64,000 nucleotides of DNA from Hyphomicrobiales bacterium (GCA_003169835.1 PNAI01000028.1:1-64000), one strand, 5' to 3'; shown: positions 17,956 to 28,086, numbered from the stretch's first letter. Numbers and translations: made by a program. The notes: generated from the sequence alone by a model not told the origin.

Positions 17956-18926
17956 TGAAGTCCATGCGAATTTTCGTGATCGCGTTGATGTCTGCGGCTT
18001 GTTTCGTTACGACAGCCGAGGCGCAAAACTATCCTGATCGGCCCATCCACCTCATCGCGCCGTTCCCGGCCGGAGGGTTGGCCGATGTGCTCGCGCGTTC
18101 GGTCGGAGATGAAATCAGTAAGACGCTCGGTCAGCCGGTCATCGTCGAAAATCGGGCGGGCGCCGGCGGCAATGTCGGCGCCGACGCGGTCGCCAAGGCC
18201 GCGCCCGATGGCTACACGCTGATGATGTCTTCGGCCGGCATTCTCACCGCCAATCCGTTCCTCTACGCAAAAATGCCGTTCGATGCGGAGAGCGCTTTCG
18301 TCCCGGTCACTAACGTTGCCGACATGCCGATGATGGTGGTCGTCAATCCAAAGGTGGAAGCGAAAACGCTGGGTGAACTCGTTGCATTTGCGCGCGCGCA
18401 GCCGGGCAAACTCAATTTTGGCTCGCCCGGCATCGGAACCACGGGCCATCTCGGGCTTGCCATGCTCATGCATGCAGCGAACGTCAAGATCACGCACGTG
18501 CCGTATCGTGGTGCGGCGCCCGCCGTGGCCGATCTGATCGCCGGTCAGATTGATGGCGTTGTCGATAATCCGCCGACGGTGCTGCAGCACATCGAGGGCG
18601 GGCGGTTGAAGGCGTTGGCGGTGGCTGCAAAGACGAGGATGATGCAGTTGCCCGATCTGCCGACCGCGGCGGAGTCGGGAGTCGCCAATTACGAGGCGAC
18701 CTCGTGGTTTGGCATTGTGGCGCCGGCCGGCACCCCGCCGGCCATCGTCGCGCGGCTGCACAAGGAGATTGTCGCGGCCTTGCGCACACCTGCCATGCAG
18801 GAACGCTTCGCCAAATCCGGAGCGCGGCTGGTCGGCAATAGCCCGGACGAATTCGCGGCGCAGATACGAACCGAGCGCGTGCAATGGGGCGGGATCATCC
18901 GCGCTGCCAACATCAAGGCCGAGTAG
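17955..18926 (+). CDS. Bug/TctC-family tripartite tricarboxylate receptor protein
   Basis: A 323-residue periplasmic solute receptor of the TTT (Bug) family. A signal peptide ends at TAEAQN; the first mature strand is YPDRPIHLIAPFPAGG, the loop that binds carboxylates, followed by IVENRAGAGGN and APDGYTLMM. No TctA/TctB membrane partners are adjacent. Its ATG overlaps the CorC-family stop (TAATG), so it may be coupled to the aroK-aroB-corC unit, an odd placement for a solute receptor. Its 3' end overlaps the convergent bolA by 14 bases. The ligand is unknown. Confidence 0.93.
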   Translation: MKSMRIFVIALMSAACFVTTAEAQNYPDRPIHLIAPFPAGGLADVLARSVGDEISKTLGQPVIVENRAGAGGNVGADAVAKAAPDGYTLMMSSAGILTANPFLYAKMPFDAESAFVPVTNVADMPMMVVVNPKVEAKTLGELVAFARAQPGKLNFGSPGIGTTGHLGLAMLMHAANVKITHVPYRGAAPAVADLIAGQIDGVVDNPPTVLQHIEGGRLKALAVAAKTRMMQLPDLPTAAESGVANYEATSWFGIVAPAGTPPAIVARLHKEIVAALRTPAMQERFAKSGARLVGNSPDEFAAQIRTERVQWGGIIRAANIKAE

Positions 18927-19194
18927 CGCCTTCGCCTGGAGCGCTGGCGTGTATCGCGAGCGCATGCACACCATCTGCAAGTTCCGCGGCTAAGATCGCG
19001 TTAATCATGCGGTGGCGTTCGACGCGGCTTTTCCCGCGGAAGGCTTCCGACACGATGGTGACCCGGAAATGGGTTTCGCCGCCCGGCCGGTGGCCGGCAT
19101 GACCGGCGTGCTGGTGGGATTCGTCAATCACATCGAGGCATTGCGGCGAGAAAGCCTTGGTCAACTTGTTCGTGATGAGATCGCCGGTCGCCAT
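18913..19194 (-). CDS. bolA: BolA family protein
   Basis: A 93-residue BolA-like protein. The conserved core reads VIDESHQHAGH, then ETHFRVTIVSEAFRGKSRVERHR and AIHA, including the invariant RHRMI region and the His used for Fe-S binding with monothiol glutaredoxins. BolA/Grx pairs handle iron-sulfur clusters and iron sensing. The gene is divergent from the J-domain gene, an arrangement frequent in Rhizobiales. The final 14 bases overlap the convergent Bug receptor gene. Confidence 0.93.
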   Translation of the reverse strand: MATGDLITNKLTKAFSPQCLDVIDESHQHAGHAGHRPGGETHFRVTIVSEAFRGKSRVERHRMINAILAAELADGVHALAIHASAPGEGATRP

Positions 19195-19311
19195 GGCATC
19201 TGCTTAGGTAAGCTGCGGCAACGGGTCAATTACGGTTGTGGCGTTTTGCGATGAAAAACATGAATGTCAAGACTTGAACGTTAGACTTCAAATTTCGCAT
19301 AATGATCGGTC

Positions 19312-19923
19312 ATGAAATTCGACTCGCCCTTGTTCGATCGCATCCGCGTCAAGCCCGGCGCCGACCGGCGTGTGCGCGCCGAGGGACCGACCTGTGAATG
19401 GGCCGGCTGCGACGAGCACGCGAACCATCGTGCGCCCAAGGGCCGGCTGCGTGAGCGGGAATATTGGCAATTCTGCATCAATCACGTGCGCGAGTACAAT
19501 AATTCTTACAATTATTTTGCCGGCATGACCGATGATGCGGTCACACGCTATCAGCGGGATGCCATTACCGGCCATCGTCCGACTTGGAAAATGGGTGTTG
19601 GTAAGCGCGGCGCGGAATCGCACACCCATACAGAACACGACCGCGCGAACGATCCATTCGGGATGTTCCGCGAGGTCGGCGGCAAGAGGCGGCCGAATTT
19701 CGAGCGGGCCGAGCCCACCCGCAGCGTACGCAATGCCGAGCGCAAAGCGCTGACCGCGCTCGGGCTTGAACTTGATGCCACCGCCGCCGATATCAAAGCG
19801 AAGTTCAAGCTCCTGGTGAAACGCCACCACCCTGACGCGAACGGTGGCGATCGGGCCAGCGAAGACGTGCTGCGCGAGATCATCCAGGCCTATAAGTATT
19901 TGAAATCCGTGCAATTTGGCTGA
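19312..19923 (+). CDS. J-domain (DnaJ-like) protein
   Basis: A 203-residue protein whose J domain is at the C-terminus: ALTALGLELDAT, then KFKLLVKRHHPDANGG with the essential HPD, ending in QAYKYLKSV. The first 130 residues contain a Cys-containing segment (CEWAGCDEH) and an aromatic NNSYNYFAGM stretch but no G/F or zinc-finger region, so it is a type III J protein that probably directs DnaK to a specific client. It is found next to bolA and cobS in many Rhizobiales. The client is unknown. Confidence 0.9.
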   Translation: MKFDSPLFDRIRVKPGADRRVRAEGPTCEWAGCDEHANHRAPKGRLREREYWQFCINHVREYNNSYNYFAGMTDDAVTRYQRDAITGHRPTWKMGVGKRGAESHTHTEHDRANDPFGMFREVGGKRRPNFERAEPTRSVRNAERKALTALGLELDATAADIKAKFKLLVKRHHPDANGGDRASEDVLREIIQAYKYLKSVQFG

Positions 19924-20043
19924 TGATGGGGGTGGGATTCGCGCCCTGCGTCGATTCTGCTAAGTTCGCGCCCCGATCGGAAACCTCAATACCCTCAGGA
20001 AATCGCGCATGCCTCCGCGCCCTTCCGGGGCCACGGAGTTGCA

Positions 20044-21042
20044 ATGACGACCGCGACACAAGAAAAAGTCCCGCAAAAAGCCCCGCTGCCCGACATGAAA
20101 GTGTCGATCCGGCAATTGTTCGGCTTCGACAGCGACATGGAAGTGCCGGCCTATTCAAAGCCGGACGAGCACGTGCCGGACTTCGACCCTGATTACCGGT
20201 TCGACAAGCCGACCACGCTCGCCATCCTCGCGGGCTTTGCGCACAACCGCCGCGTTATGATCACCGGCTATCACGGCACCGGAAAATCCACGCACGTCGA
20301 ACAGGTGGCGGCGCGGCTGAATTGGCCGTGCGTGCGGGTCAATCTCGACAGCCACATCAGCCGCATCGACTTGATCGGCAAGGACGCGATCGTCATCAAG
20401 AACAACCAGCAGGTGACCGAGTTCCGCGACGGCATTCTGCCGTGGGCGCTGCAAAACAATATCGCGCTGTGTTTCGATGAATACGATGCCGGCCGTCCGG
20501 ACGTGATGTTCGTGATCCAGCGCGTGCTCGAAGTGTCGGGCAAGCTCACGCTGCTCGATCAGAACAAAGTGATCCGGCCGCATCCGGCGTTTCGTCTGTT
20601 CGCCACCGCCAACACGGTGGGGCTTGGCGACACGACCGGCCTGTACCACGGCACACAGCAGATCAATCAGGGTCAGATGGACCGCTGGTCGATCGTCACC
20701 ACACTCAATTATCTGCCGCACGACAATGAGGTCGAAATCGTGCTGGCCAAGGCCAAGCACTACCGCAACGACGAAGGCCGCGACATCGTCAACAAGATGG
20801 TGCGCGTGGCCGATCTCACACGCAACGCGTTCATCAACGGCGATATCTCGACCGTGATGAGCCCGCGTACGGTGATCATCTGGGCGGAGAATGCCGAGAT
20901 CTTCAAGGATGTCGGTTTTGCGTTCCGGCTCACGTTCCTCAACAAGTGCGACGAGCTCGAACGCTCGATCGTCGCGGAGTTCTATCAGCGCTGCTTCGGA
21001 GTGGAACTCCCAGAATCCGCGGTCAACGTGGCGCTGAGCTGA
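20044..21042 (+). CDS. cobS: Aerobic cobaltochelatase subunit CobS
   Basis: A 332-residue MoxR-type AAA+ ATPase. Walker A is GYHGTGKST at about residues 75-83 and Walker B includes [12 protein letters not shown]; sensor regions follow. CobS forms a chaperone-like ring with CobT that drives Co2+ insertion into hydrogenobyrinic acid diamide by CobN in aerobic B12 synthesis. The N-terminal motif [19 protein letters not shown] is characteristic of CobS. cobT follows after 28 bases; cobN is not in the window. Confidence 0.96.
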   Translation: MTTATQEKVPQKAPLPDMKVSIRQLFGFDSDMEVPAYSKPDEHVPDFDPDYRFDKPTTLAILAGFAHNRRVMITGYHGTGKSTHVEQVAARLNWPCVRVNLDSHISRIDLIGKDAIVIKNNQQVTEFRDGILPWALQNNIALCFDEYDAGRPDVMFVIQRVLEVSGKLTLLDQNKVIRPHPAFRLFATANTVGLGDTTGLYHGTQQINQGQMDRWSIVTTLNYLPHDNEVEIVLAKAKHYRNDEGRDIVNKMVRVADLTRNAFINGDISTVMSPRTVIIWAENAEIFKDVGFAFRLTFLNKCDELERSIVAEFYQRCFGVELPESAVNVALS

Positions 21043-21070
21043 TCGTAAAGCCTGCGGGAGCAGGCCTGTC

Positions 21071-22969
21071 ATGAGCTCGAATATCAAACCGAAAAATTCG
21101 GCCAAGGACTCGCCGACCGAGCCGTTCAAGCGCGCGGTCGCTGGCTGCCTGCGCGCGATCGCGCGGATGCCTGAGCTAGAGGTTGCGTTCGCAGCTGAAC
21201 GGCCGGGTTTGCAAGGCGGCAAAGTCCGCCTGCCGGAGCCGCCGCGCAAGCTCTCTGTGGCGGATGCGGCGATCGTGCGCGGACACGCCGATTCAATCTC
21301 GCTCAAGCTTGCCTGCCACGACCCAAGTGTACATCGGCGTCTCGTTCCGGGTGGACAGCAGGCCCGGGCGGTGTTCGAGGCGGTCGAGCAAGCGCGCGTC
21401 GAAGCGATCGGGTCGCGGCGCATGGCGGGCGTGGCAAAAAACCTCTCCGCCATGCTCGATGACCGCTTTCATCGCGGCAAGTTCGACGAGATCACCGATC
21501 GGGCGGACGCGCCGATCGAGGATGCGGTCGCCATGATCGTGCGCGAGCGGTTGACCGGGCAGGCCCCGCCGCCTGCCGCCAAAAAGCTGGTCGATCTGTG
21601 GCGTCCGTTTATCGAGGATCGGGCCGGCCGCGGGTTGGACCGGCTTGAGCGATTGATCGAGGACCAGCGCCGCTTCGGCGATGCCGTGCACGATCTGCTT
21701 GAGTCCCTCGACATGGGCGAGGACCGCAGCAATTCCGATGACGAGGAAGAGGGCGAGGAAGGCGATCAGGAGCGCCGCAAGGACGAGAAGGGCGAGAAGG
21801 GAGAGAATTCCGATTCATCCGACAAGGAACGCATGAGCATGGAGGAGGCCGAAGCTTCGGCGGAAGCCGCGGAGAGTTCCGAAGACGCGGTCGATGCTCC
21901 GACCACCGATCTCTCCGACGATTCCGAAATGGGCGAAGCGGAGACCGCGGCCGAGCCATGGCGGCCGCGCCATCATCCGAACGAGCCGAAGGGGCCCGAC
22001 TACAAGCCCTTTACGATGAAATACGACGAGACGACCGAGGCGGAGGAATTGTGCGAGCCGGAGGAACTCGACCGCCTGCGCGGTTACCTCGACAAGCAGC
22101 TTTCCCACTTGCAGGGCGTGGTCGCGCGGCTGGCCAACCGGTTGCAGCGACGGCTGATGGCGCAGCAGAACCGGGCCTGGGAATTCGATCTCGAAGAGGG
22201 TGTGCTAGATCCGGCGCGGCTGTCGCGCATCATCACCGATCCGCTGCATCCGCTGACGTTCAAGCATGAAAAGGACACGACCTTCCGCGATACGGTGGTG
22301 ACGCTGCTGCTCGACAATTCGGGCTCGATGCGCGGGCGTCCGATCACGGTGGCCGCCACCTGCGCCGATATTCTGGCGCGTACGCTTGAGCGCTGCGGGG
22401 TGAAGGTCGAAATCCTGGGCTTCACGACGCGCGCGTGGAAAGGCGGTCAGGCGCGCGAAGCATGGCTGGCGGCGGGAAAAAATCCCAATCCGGGCCGGCT
22501 CAATGACTTGCGCCACATTATCTACAAATCCGCGGACGCACCCTGGCGGCGCGCGCGCAAGAATCTCGGGCTCATGATGCGCGAGGGATTGCTGAAAGAG
22601 AACATCGATGGGGAGGCGCTCGACTGGGCGCATAAGCGTCTGTTGGCGCGTTCCGAACAGCGCAAAATCCTGATGATGATTTCAGACGGCGCGCCGGTGG
22701 ATGATTCCACGCTCTCGGTCAATCCGGGAAATTATCTCGAGCGCCATTTGCGATGGGTGATCGAGGATATCGAGACGCGCTCGCCGGTCGAGCTGATTGC
22801 TATCGGCATCGGCCATGACGTAACGCGCTACTACCGACGCGCGGTCACCATCGTCGATGCCGAAGAGCTGGGCGGCGCCATGACCGAAAAGCTCGCGGAG
22901 CTTTTCGAGGAACACGCGGCAGCCGTTCCACGCCGGGGCAAAAGGCCGGCACGACGATTGCACTCGTAA
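21071..22969 (+). CDS. cobT: Aerobic cobaltochelatase subunit CobT
   Basis: A 632-residue partner of CobS. An N-terminal helical domain (residues 1-210) leads into a very acidic low-complexity linker (about 215-305, runs such as [12 protein letters not shown]). The C-terminal von Willebrand A domain has the MIDAS motif [11 protein letters not shown] and a second metal-site stretch [12 protein letters not shown]. In the complex the VWA domain recruits CobN. The linker is normal for CobT. The C-terminus is basic. The start ATG at 21071 follows a GGGAGCAGG site. Confidence 0.96.
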   Translation: MSSNIKPKNSAKDSPTEPFKRAVAGCLRAIARMPELEVAFAAERPGLQGGKVRLPEPPRKLSVADAAIVRGHADSISLKLACHDPSVHRRLVPGGQQARAVFEAVEQARVEAIGSRRMAGVAKNLSAMLDDRFHRGKFDEITDRADAPIEDAVAMIVRERLTGQAPPPAAKKLVDLWRPFIEDRAGRGLDRLERLIEDQRRFGDAVHDLLESLDMGEDRSNSDDEEEGEEGDQERRKDEKGEKGENSDSSDKERMSMEEAEASAEAAESSEDAVDAPTTDLSDDSEMGEAETAAEPWRPRHHPNEPKGPDYKPFTMKYDETTEAEELCEPEELDRLRGYLDKQLSHLQGVVARLANRLQRRLMAQQNRAWEFDLEEGVLDPARLSRIITDPLHPLTFKHEKDTTFRDTVVTLLLDNSGSMRGRPITVAATCADILARTLERCGVKVEILGFTTRAWKGGQAREAWLAAGKNPNPGRLNDLRHIIYKSADAPWRRARKNLGLMMREGLLKENIDGEALDWAHKRLLARSEQRKILMMISDGAPVDDSTLSVNPGNYLERHLRWVIEDIETRSPVELIAIGIGHDVTRYYRRAVTIVDAEELGGAMTEKLAELFEEHAAAVPRRGKRPARRLHS

Positions 22970-22993
22970 GCTCGGTTGGCGGGCGCCAATCTG

Positions 22994-24031
22994 ATGGGGA
23001 AGATCTTGAAAAATTATTTGACTGGCGCGGTTGGCATTCTGGTTCTTGCGCTGATTGTTGCTCTGATCCCGGCCGCAGCGCAGGCGCCCGGTGCCGTCTC
23101 CGTCGGTACGCGGATTGAGGTTCGCGCGCAGCCGATCGAAGCGTTCAATCCGCGCGAGGTTTTACAGTCGCGCTTTGGCGAACTTGAGTTTCGTGGCGGT
23201 TTGATACTGACCTCGCCGTACCGGCATTTTGGCGGGATATCGTCCATTCGTGTGTCGCCCGATGGCGGAAATCTTATCGCGGTTTCCGACAAGGGGTACT
23301 GGTTGCGCGCTCGCATCGCCTATCGCGCCGGCCGGCCGATCGGGATCACCGACGCCGAGATGGCGCCCATTCTCGGCCCGGACGGCCGGCCGCTCAGCCG
23401 GCGCGGCTGGTACGACACGGAATCGCTCGCCGAGGACGGTGGAACGCTTTATGTCGGCATCGAGCGCGTCCACCAGATCGTGCGTTTCGATTATGCGAAG
23501 GACGGATTGGCGGCGCGCGGCATCCCGATTGCGGTGCCGCCGGGCATGCGGACGCTGCCGGCCAATAAGGGGCTTGAGTGCCTGATCGTACCACCGAAGG
23601 GTCAGCCGCTCGCAGGTACGCTGATCGCGATCTCCGAGCGCGGTCTCGACGCGCAGGGCAACATTTTGGGATTCCTGATCGGCGGTGCGAGTCCCGGCAC
23701 GTTCACCGTCAAACGCAGCGATGATTTCGATATTACCGATTGCGCGACGACGCCGCGCGGCGATCTGCTCATTCTCGAACGTCGTTTCTCGTGGGCGATC
23801 GGGGTTGCGATGCGCATACGCCGCTTGGCGCTTTCGCAAGTTAAACCGGATGCGCTACTCGACGGGCCGGCATTGATCTTTGCCGATATGGGTTTTCAGA
23901 TCGACAATATGGAAGGTCTCGCCGTCCACCGCGCGGCCACGGGCGAACTCGTGCTTACGCTGATCTCCGACGATAATTTTTCGCCGATCCAGCGCAATCT
24001 TCTTTTGCAGTTCACGCTGGTGGGGGAGTGA
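22994..24031 (+). CDS. Secreted esterase-like phytase-family protein
   Basis: A 345-residue exported protein of the esterase-like activity of phytase (DUF4246/PF13449-type) family. A signal helix (VGILVLALIVALIPAAAQA) precedes a beta-propeller-like region with typical strands such as FGGISSIRVSPDGG, LIAVSDKGYWL, DTESLAEDGGTLYVGIE and FQIDNMEGLAVHR. The acidic residues in these strands probably bind calcium. I chose ATG 22994; a TTG at 22976 in frame is possible. No strong ribosome site is visible. It ends 6 bases before the convergent rpmB stop. The physiological substrate is not known. Confidence 0.8.
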   Translation: MGKILKNYLTGAVGILVLALIVALIPAAAQAPGAVSVGTRIEVRAQPIEAFNPREVLQSRFGELEFRGGLILTSPYRHFGGISSIRVSPDGGNLIAVSDKGYWLRARIAYRAGRPIGITDAEMAPILGPDGRPLSRRGWYDTESLAEDGGTLYVGIERVHQIVRFDYAKDGLAARGIPIAVPPGMRTLPANKGLECLIVPPKGQPLAGTLIAISERGLDAQGNILGFLIGGASPGTFTVKRSDDFDITDCATTPRGDLLILERRFSWAIGVAMRIRRLALSQVKPDALLDGPALIFADMGFQIDNMEGLAVHRAATGELVLTLISDDNFSPIQRNLLLQFTLVGE

Positions 24032-24037
24032 CGCGGA

Positions 24038-24328
24038 TCAGCTGGCCACGGCCTGCTTTTTGCGGATCTCGCGTCTGATCTCGCGCATGTGGGGCGAGAG
24101 TTCCACGTCTTTGGCCTTGGCCAGGAAGGCGTCGAGGCCGCCGCGATGGTCCACGGTCTTGAGTGCATTGGCCGAAACCCGCAGCTTGATCGAGCGGCCG
24201 AGCGCGTCGGAGATCATGGTCACGTTCAGCAGATTGGGCAGAAACCGCCGCTTGGTCTTGCGGTTCGAATGGCTGACTCGGTTGCCGACTTGGGGCCCCT
24301 TGCCGGTAAGCTCACAACGCCGTGACAT
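24038..24328 (-). CDS. rpmB: 50S ribosomal protein L28
   Basis: Ribosomal protein bL28, 96 residues. The start [16 protein letters not shown] and the motif [16 protein letters not shown] are diagnostic, and the C-terminal helix ends in the basic IRREIRKKQ. It assists late 50S assembly near the E site. The frame is open 15 codons upstream to a TTG, but ATG 24328 is the family start. A good sigma-70-like promoter lies about 70-100 bases upstream. Confidence 0.97.
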   Translation of the reverse strand: MSRRCELTGKGPQVGNRVSHSNRKTKRRFLPNLLNVTMISDALGRSIKLRVSANALKTVDHRGGLDAFLAKAKDVELSPHMREIRREIRKKQAVAS

Positions 24329-24399
24329 GGATAAAATCCTTCGATTTGTTTTAACGCCCGCGTTGGCGCCCAATGACCATCTACCGCAATGGAGCGCAA

Positions 24400-24429
24400 C
24401 CTATATTGGAGGCGGTCAAAGGCCGTCAA
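24400..24429 (-). promoter_or_regulatory. Probable rpmB promoter
   Basis: On the minus strand TTGACG (24429-24424) is followed after 18 bases by TATAGG (24405-24400). Both hexamers are near consensus, and transcription would start about 65 bases upstream of the L28 ATG. Strength and sigma factor are inferred from sequence only. Confidence 0.6.
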
Positions 24430-24645
24430 GTTCAATGAAATGGCTTATTTTGGGTCGCCGGCGCGCAGGGGTAGATTCCATACAAACGACGTATTCGGGC
24501 GCAATATTGAGCAATAGGCTGGAGGCGGCATCTGAAGAGCTTGATCGGGCCTTACCGTGGCGGCAGATGCATTTAGTCGAAAGCTTTAGCGAGTGGAAAG
24601 TTGAAGCGGCTACCTCCACCCAGCCTGTCAGCGAGGAGCGAGATC

Positions 24646-25512
24646 GTGCCGTCATCCCGGCCTGACATCCATGCTGTCTTGCGACCTGTCTTGCTGGCTG
24701 CGTCGGTCACGGCCGCGTTCGCGAGCGGTGAAGTCGCGCAAGCGCAAGGCAAGCTCGAAGCGAGTTACGTGGCCACGCTCGCCGGCTTTCCCGTGGGGAA
24801 GGGCCGCTGGACGATCGAAATTGCCGAAGATCAATACACGGCGACGGCAAGCGGGGCGACCGCCGGCTTGTTGCGGGTCTTCGCGAGCGGCGGGGGAAAC
24901 AGTGCGGCGCGCGGCGCAATGGTTGTGGGAGTACCGATGCCGGCGAGTTTTACCGCAAGCGTTACCGCCGACAAAAAAACCGAAGAATTCCGCATGACGC
25001 TGGAAGGCGGCGATGTGAAGGACTTCTCGGTTGTGCCAGAGCCGGAGCCCAATCCCGAACGTGTGCCGTTGACTGAGGTCCATCGCCGCGGAGTTTTAGA
25101 TCCGATGACCGCTTCACTTATTCGCGTTCCCGGCAATGCCGATCTAATGGGGCCGGAGGCATGCCAGCGCACGATTTCGGTTTTCGACGGCCGCATGCGC
25201 TACGATCTGCAGCTTAACTACAAGCGCGTGGATCAGATCAGCGCGGAGAAGGGCTATTCCGGTTCTTCGGTGGTGTGCGCGATGAATTTCGTGCCGCTTG
25301 CGGGACACAATCCGCATCGTTCAGCGATAAAGTACCTCATCAACTTGCGCGAAATGGAGATGTGGCTGGCGCCGATCGCCGGAACGCGCATCGTGGTGCC
25401 CTATCGTGTTTCGATCCCGACGCCGGTCGGGGTCGGAATCATGCAGGCGACGGAATTTCTGTCGGTCTTGCAGCCGCCGCGCGCCGCGTCCGCCACCGCG
25501 AAGGCGCATTGA
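24646..25512 (+). CDS. DUF3108 domain-containing exported protein
   Basis: A 288-residue exported protein. The chosen start is GTG 24646, preceded by GAGGAG at 8 bases; an in-frame TTG at 24601 lacks such a site. A signal peptide ends near GEVAQAQG. The mature part begins LEASYVATLAGFPVGKGRW, the DUF3108 entry motif, and continues with the beta-rich fold (VPEPEPNPERVPLTEVH, GVLDPMTASL, MEMWLAPIAGTRIVVPYR). Function is unknown; the fold is shared with LolA-like lipid carriers, which is only a hint. It is divergent from rpmB across about 317 bases that hold the rpmB promoter and nothing else I recognise. Confidence 0.82.
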   Translation: MPSSRPDIHAVLRPVLLAASVTAAFASGEVAQAQGKLEASYVATLAGFPVGKGRWTIEIAEDQYTATASGATAGLLRVFASGGGNSAARGAMVVGVPMPASFTASVTADKKTEEFRMTLEGGDVKDFSVVPEPEPNPERVPLTEVHRRGVLDPMTASLIRVPGNADLMGPEACQRTISVFDGRMRYDLQLNYKRVDQISAEKGYSGSSVVCAMNFVPLAGHNPHRSAIKYLINLREMEMWLAPIAGTRIVVPYRVSIPTPVGVGIMQATEFLSVLQPPRAASATAKAH

Positions 25513-25864
25513 TCGAGGCGCTGAGATCGTGCGACGTCATGTAGTTATCCACAGGGCTGCATTTCACAAACGCGCAAGAGTTGTCTAGTCGCCGCGCTAC
25601 CCCGTGCTTTGCGCGAAATTAATAACTTTGCGAAGGATTTGATGCGGTTCAAAATCACCGAACACTTCATGTAGTGGAGTGACGGGGTGTGGCCTCCAGA
25701 TGTCGCAGTGAACAAACTCATACAGCAGCCGAGTCACTGATTCGGCCGCGGTTCGTTCCAGACTCGTTCCCAACGTTAAGCTGACGCATCAATTGCGTTG
25801 CAAAGTGGTACAGAAAATTGCCACCAGCGCCGCGCAACGGCGATTTCGTGATGATTCGAGTGCG
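25513..25864. other. Intergenic region with one consensus DnaA box
   Basis: About 350 bases without a gene. It contains one perfect 9-mer TTATCCACA at 25545-25553 followed by an AT-richer patch (AAATTAATAAC, about 25616-25626). Only a single box is seen, so an origin is not supported. No other structure was found. Confidence 0.4.
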
Positions 25865-26326
25865 ATGAACGTCCGCAGACAAGAAGCCTTCGGTTACCGA
25901 AGCGATCCTGCCGTCCCGGTTTTCCCCGACGACCGGCCCATCATCATCTTCGACGGTTTTTGTGCGCTTTGCTCGGGGTGGGCGGAGTTTGTGCTCCGCC
26001 ATGACCACAAGGAAATCTATCGGCTGCTGTCGGCACAGTCGGCGCTCGGGAGTGCGCTCTATGCGCACTATGGCCTCAATCCGCAGGATTACGAGACCAA
26101 TATTCTGATTGCGGACGGTATTGCGTGGTTCAAGTCAGAGAGCAGCATCCGCATGGCCGAAGGCTTGGGGTTCCCCTGGTCGCTGGCGCGATGCTTTCGC
26201 GTCTTGCCGCTGGCGTGGCGCGACGGAATTTATGAAATGATTGCGCGTAATCGACTGCGCTGGTTTGGCAAACGCGGCACCTGCTATCGCCCTGATCAGC
26301 GCTACGTGGATAGATTTCTTGCATGA
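25865..26326 (+). CDS. DCC-family thiol-disulfide oxidoreductase-like protein (DUF393)
   Basis: A 153-residue protein of the DCC family, named for its Asp-Cys-Cys pattern: here FDGFCALCSGW near residue 33-43, with the CxxC in a thioredoxin-like fold, then FRVLPLAWRDGIYEMIARNR and a C-terminal GKRGTCYRP that is family-typical. A redox role is predicted but not proven. ATG 25865 fits relatives; a longer in-frame start at 25793 adds a basic stretch without similarity. Its TGA overlaps the ATG of the next gene, so the two are coupled. Confidence 0.88.
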   Translation: MNVRRQEAFGYRSDPAVPVFPDDRPIIIFDGFCALCSGWAEFVLRHDHKEIYRLLSAQSALGSALYAHYGLNPQDYETNILIADGIAWFKSESSIRMAEGLGFPWSLARCFRVLPLAWRDGIYEMIARNRLRWFGKRGTCYRPDQRYVDRFLA

Positions 26327-28086
26327 TGGCGGGATGGCTGAAAATTCTCATCCTCGGCGGATACGGCACGTTCGGCGGGCGGCTGGCGAAGCTGCTGGCC
26401 GACGAGGAACGGCTGATGCTCCTGATCGCGGGACGTTCAAAGCAGCGCGCGGCGGAGTTCTGCAACGATCTGCCGGCGAGGGCGGAGGTGCTTGCGCTTG
26501 CATTCGATCGGGACGGCAATGTCGAAGCGCAAATGAGGGCGATCAAGCCGGACATTGTGGTGGACGCGAGCGGACCGTTTCAATTTTATTGCGCCGATCC
26601 GTATCGCGTCGTTCGTGCGGCGCTCGCGCATGGGGTCCACTACCTCGATCTTGCCGATGGCTCGGACTTTGTGAAGGGCATTGCGAAATTCGAGAGCGAG
26701 GCGCGCGCACGCGGCGTTTTCGTGCTGTCGGGGGTGAGCAGTTTTCCCGTGCTTACCGCCGCGGTGGTGCGGCACATGTCGCACGGTCTGTCACAAATCA
26801 AATCGATCAGGGGCGGAATTGCACCGTCGCCTTACGCCGGCGTTGGCCTCAACGTCATTCGCGCGATTGCGAGCTACGCGGGGAAGCCAGTTGTGTTGAT
26901 CCGCGACGGCAAACCAGCGCCCGGTTACGCGCTCGTCGATGCGTGCCGCATCACCATCGCACCACCGGGGCGGCTGCCGCTCAAAAGCAGGCGCTTTTCG
27001 CTGGTGGATGTCCCGGATCTCGCAGTGTTGCCCGAGCTGTGGCCTGGCCTGCGTTCGATCTGGATGGGCGCCGGTCCGGTGCCGGAAGTTCTACATCGTG
27101 CGCTCAATGCACTTGCCCGGCTGGTTCGGTTCAAGTTGCTAAAGTCGCTCTCGCCGTTGGCCAAGATCATGCATTGGGCCACTAATGTTTTGCGGTGGGG
27201 CGAACATCGCGGCGGAATGTATGTCGCAGTCGAGGGCGTACGCGACGACGGCGTTGCGGTCGAACGCTCCTGGCATCTCGTTGCCGAAGGCGACGACGGT
27301 CCCTTCATTCCGTCGATGGCGGCCGAAGCGATCATCCGACATTGCCTTGATGGCCGGCATCCAAAGCCCGGCGCACGGCCGGCGATTTGCGAGCTTGAAT
27401 TGCAAGACTACGAACCGCGCTTCGCGCGGATGAAAATTGTCACGGGCTGCCGGGATGCTTCGTCCGAAACGGCGCGGCTGCCGCTTTATCGGCGGCTGCT
27501 AGGGGATGCCTATGCATCGCTGCCACCGCAACTGCAGCAGATGCACGATCTCGCGATTGACTTCGGCGCTACCGGCCGCGCGACGGTGGAGCGCGGCCGC
27601 GGGGGGCTCGCACGTCTGATCGCAAAAATCGCCCGCTTCCCACCGGCCGGCATCGATGTTCCACTTGAAGTGAGTTTTCGTTTGCAAGACCAATGCGAAC
27701 ACTGGCAGCGCACATTTGGCGGACACGTGTTTTCGAGCACGCAGGAAGCTGGCCGTGGGCGCTTCGAGCATTTGCTGTGTGAGCGATTTGGGCCTTGTGT
27801 CTTCGGCATGGCGCTGGTGATCGATGGAGGCCGGTTGCGGCTCGTTTTGCGGCGCTGGAGCTTGTTTGGCGTGCCGCTGCGGGTTCGGTGGGCGCCGTTC
27901 GGCGATATCTACGAGCACGTGGAAAACGGCCGCTTCTGTTTTCATGTCACCATCGGCCATCCATTCACCGGACCGATCGTCAATTATCACGGCTGGCTCG
28001 TGCCGCGAGAAACAGCTTCCGATAGTGCTCGACAAGCGGCCCCCAATCCTGCTTTGGTTCGCCTCGGTGTAGAGACCCCCTTGTGA
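26323..28086 (+). CDS. Saccharopine dehydrogenase-like NAD(P)-binding protein fused to DUF4166
   Basis: A 587-residue two-domain protein. Residues 5-370 form a Rossmann domain: ILILGGYGTFGGRLAKLL (dinucleotide loop), then IVVDASGPFQFY and HYLDLADGSDFV as in saccharopine-dehydrogenase-like reductases. Residues about 395-570 form a DUF4166 domain (VPLEVSFRLQ, W...FGGHVFSSTQ, GRFEHLLCERFGPCVFGM). The substrate is unknown; such fusions are often near DCC-family genes, as here with an ATGA overlap. It also overlaps the helicase start (TGATG), so three genes form a coupled unit. Confidence 0.85.
   Translation: MMAGWLKILILGGYGTFGGRLAKLLADEERLMLLIAGRSKQRAAEFCNDLPARAEVLALAFDRDGNVEAQMRAIKPDIVVDASGPFQFYCADPYRVVRAALAHGVHYLDLADGSDFVKGIAKFESEARARGVFVLSGVSSFPVLTAAVVRHMSHGLSQIKSIRGGIAPSPYAGVGLNVIRAIASYAGKPVVLIRDGKPAPGYALVDACRITIAPPGRLPLKSRRFSLVDVPDLAVLPELWPGLRSIWMGAGPVPEVLHRALNALARLVRFKLLKSLSPLAKIMHWATNVLRWGEHRGGMYVAVEGVRDDGVAVERSWHLVAEGDDGPFIPSMAAEAIIRHCLDGRHPKPGARPAICELELQDYEPRFARMKIVTGCRDASSETARLPLYRRLLGDAYASLPPQLQQMHDLAIDFGATGRATVERGRGGLARLIAKIARFPPAGIDVPLEVSFRLQDQCEHWQRTFGGHVFSSTQEAGRGRFEHLLCERFGPCVFGMALVIDGGRLRLVLRRWSLFGVPLRVRWAPFGDIYEHVENGRFCFHVTIGHPFTGPIVNYHGWLVPRETASDSARQAAPNPALVRLGVETPL

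Noticed and set aside
20155-21453. A 432-codon minus-strand frame across cobS and cobT
   Set aside because: Shadow of two well-conserved genes on the other strand.
25513-25864. Possible replication origin
   Set aside because: Only one DnaA box and none of the genes usually beside alphaproteobacterial oriC (hemE, maf, parAB, dnaA) are present.
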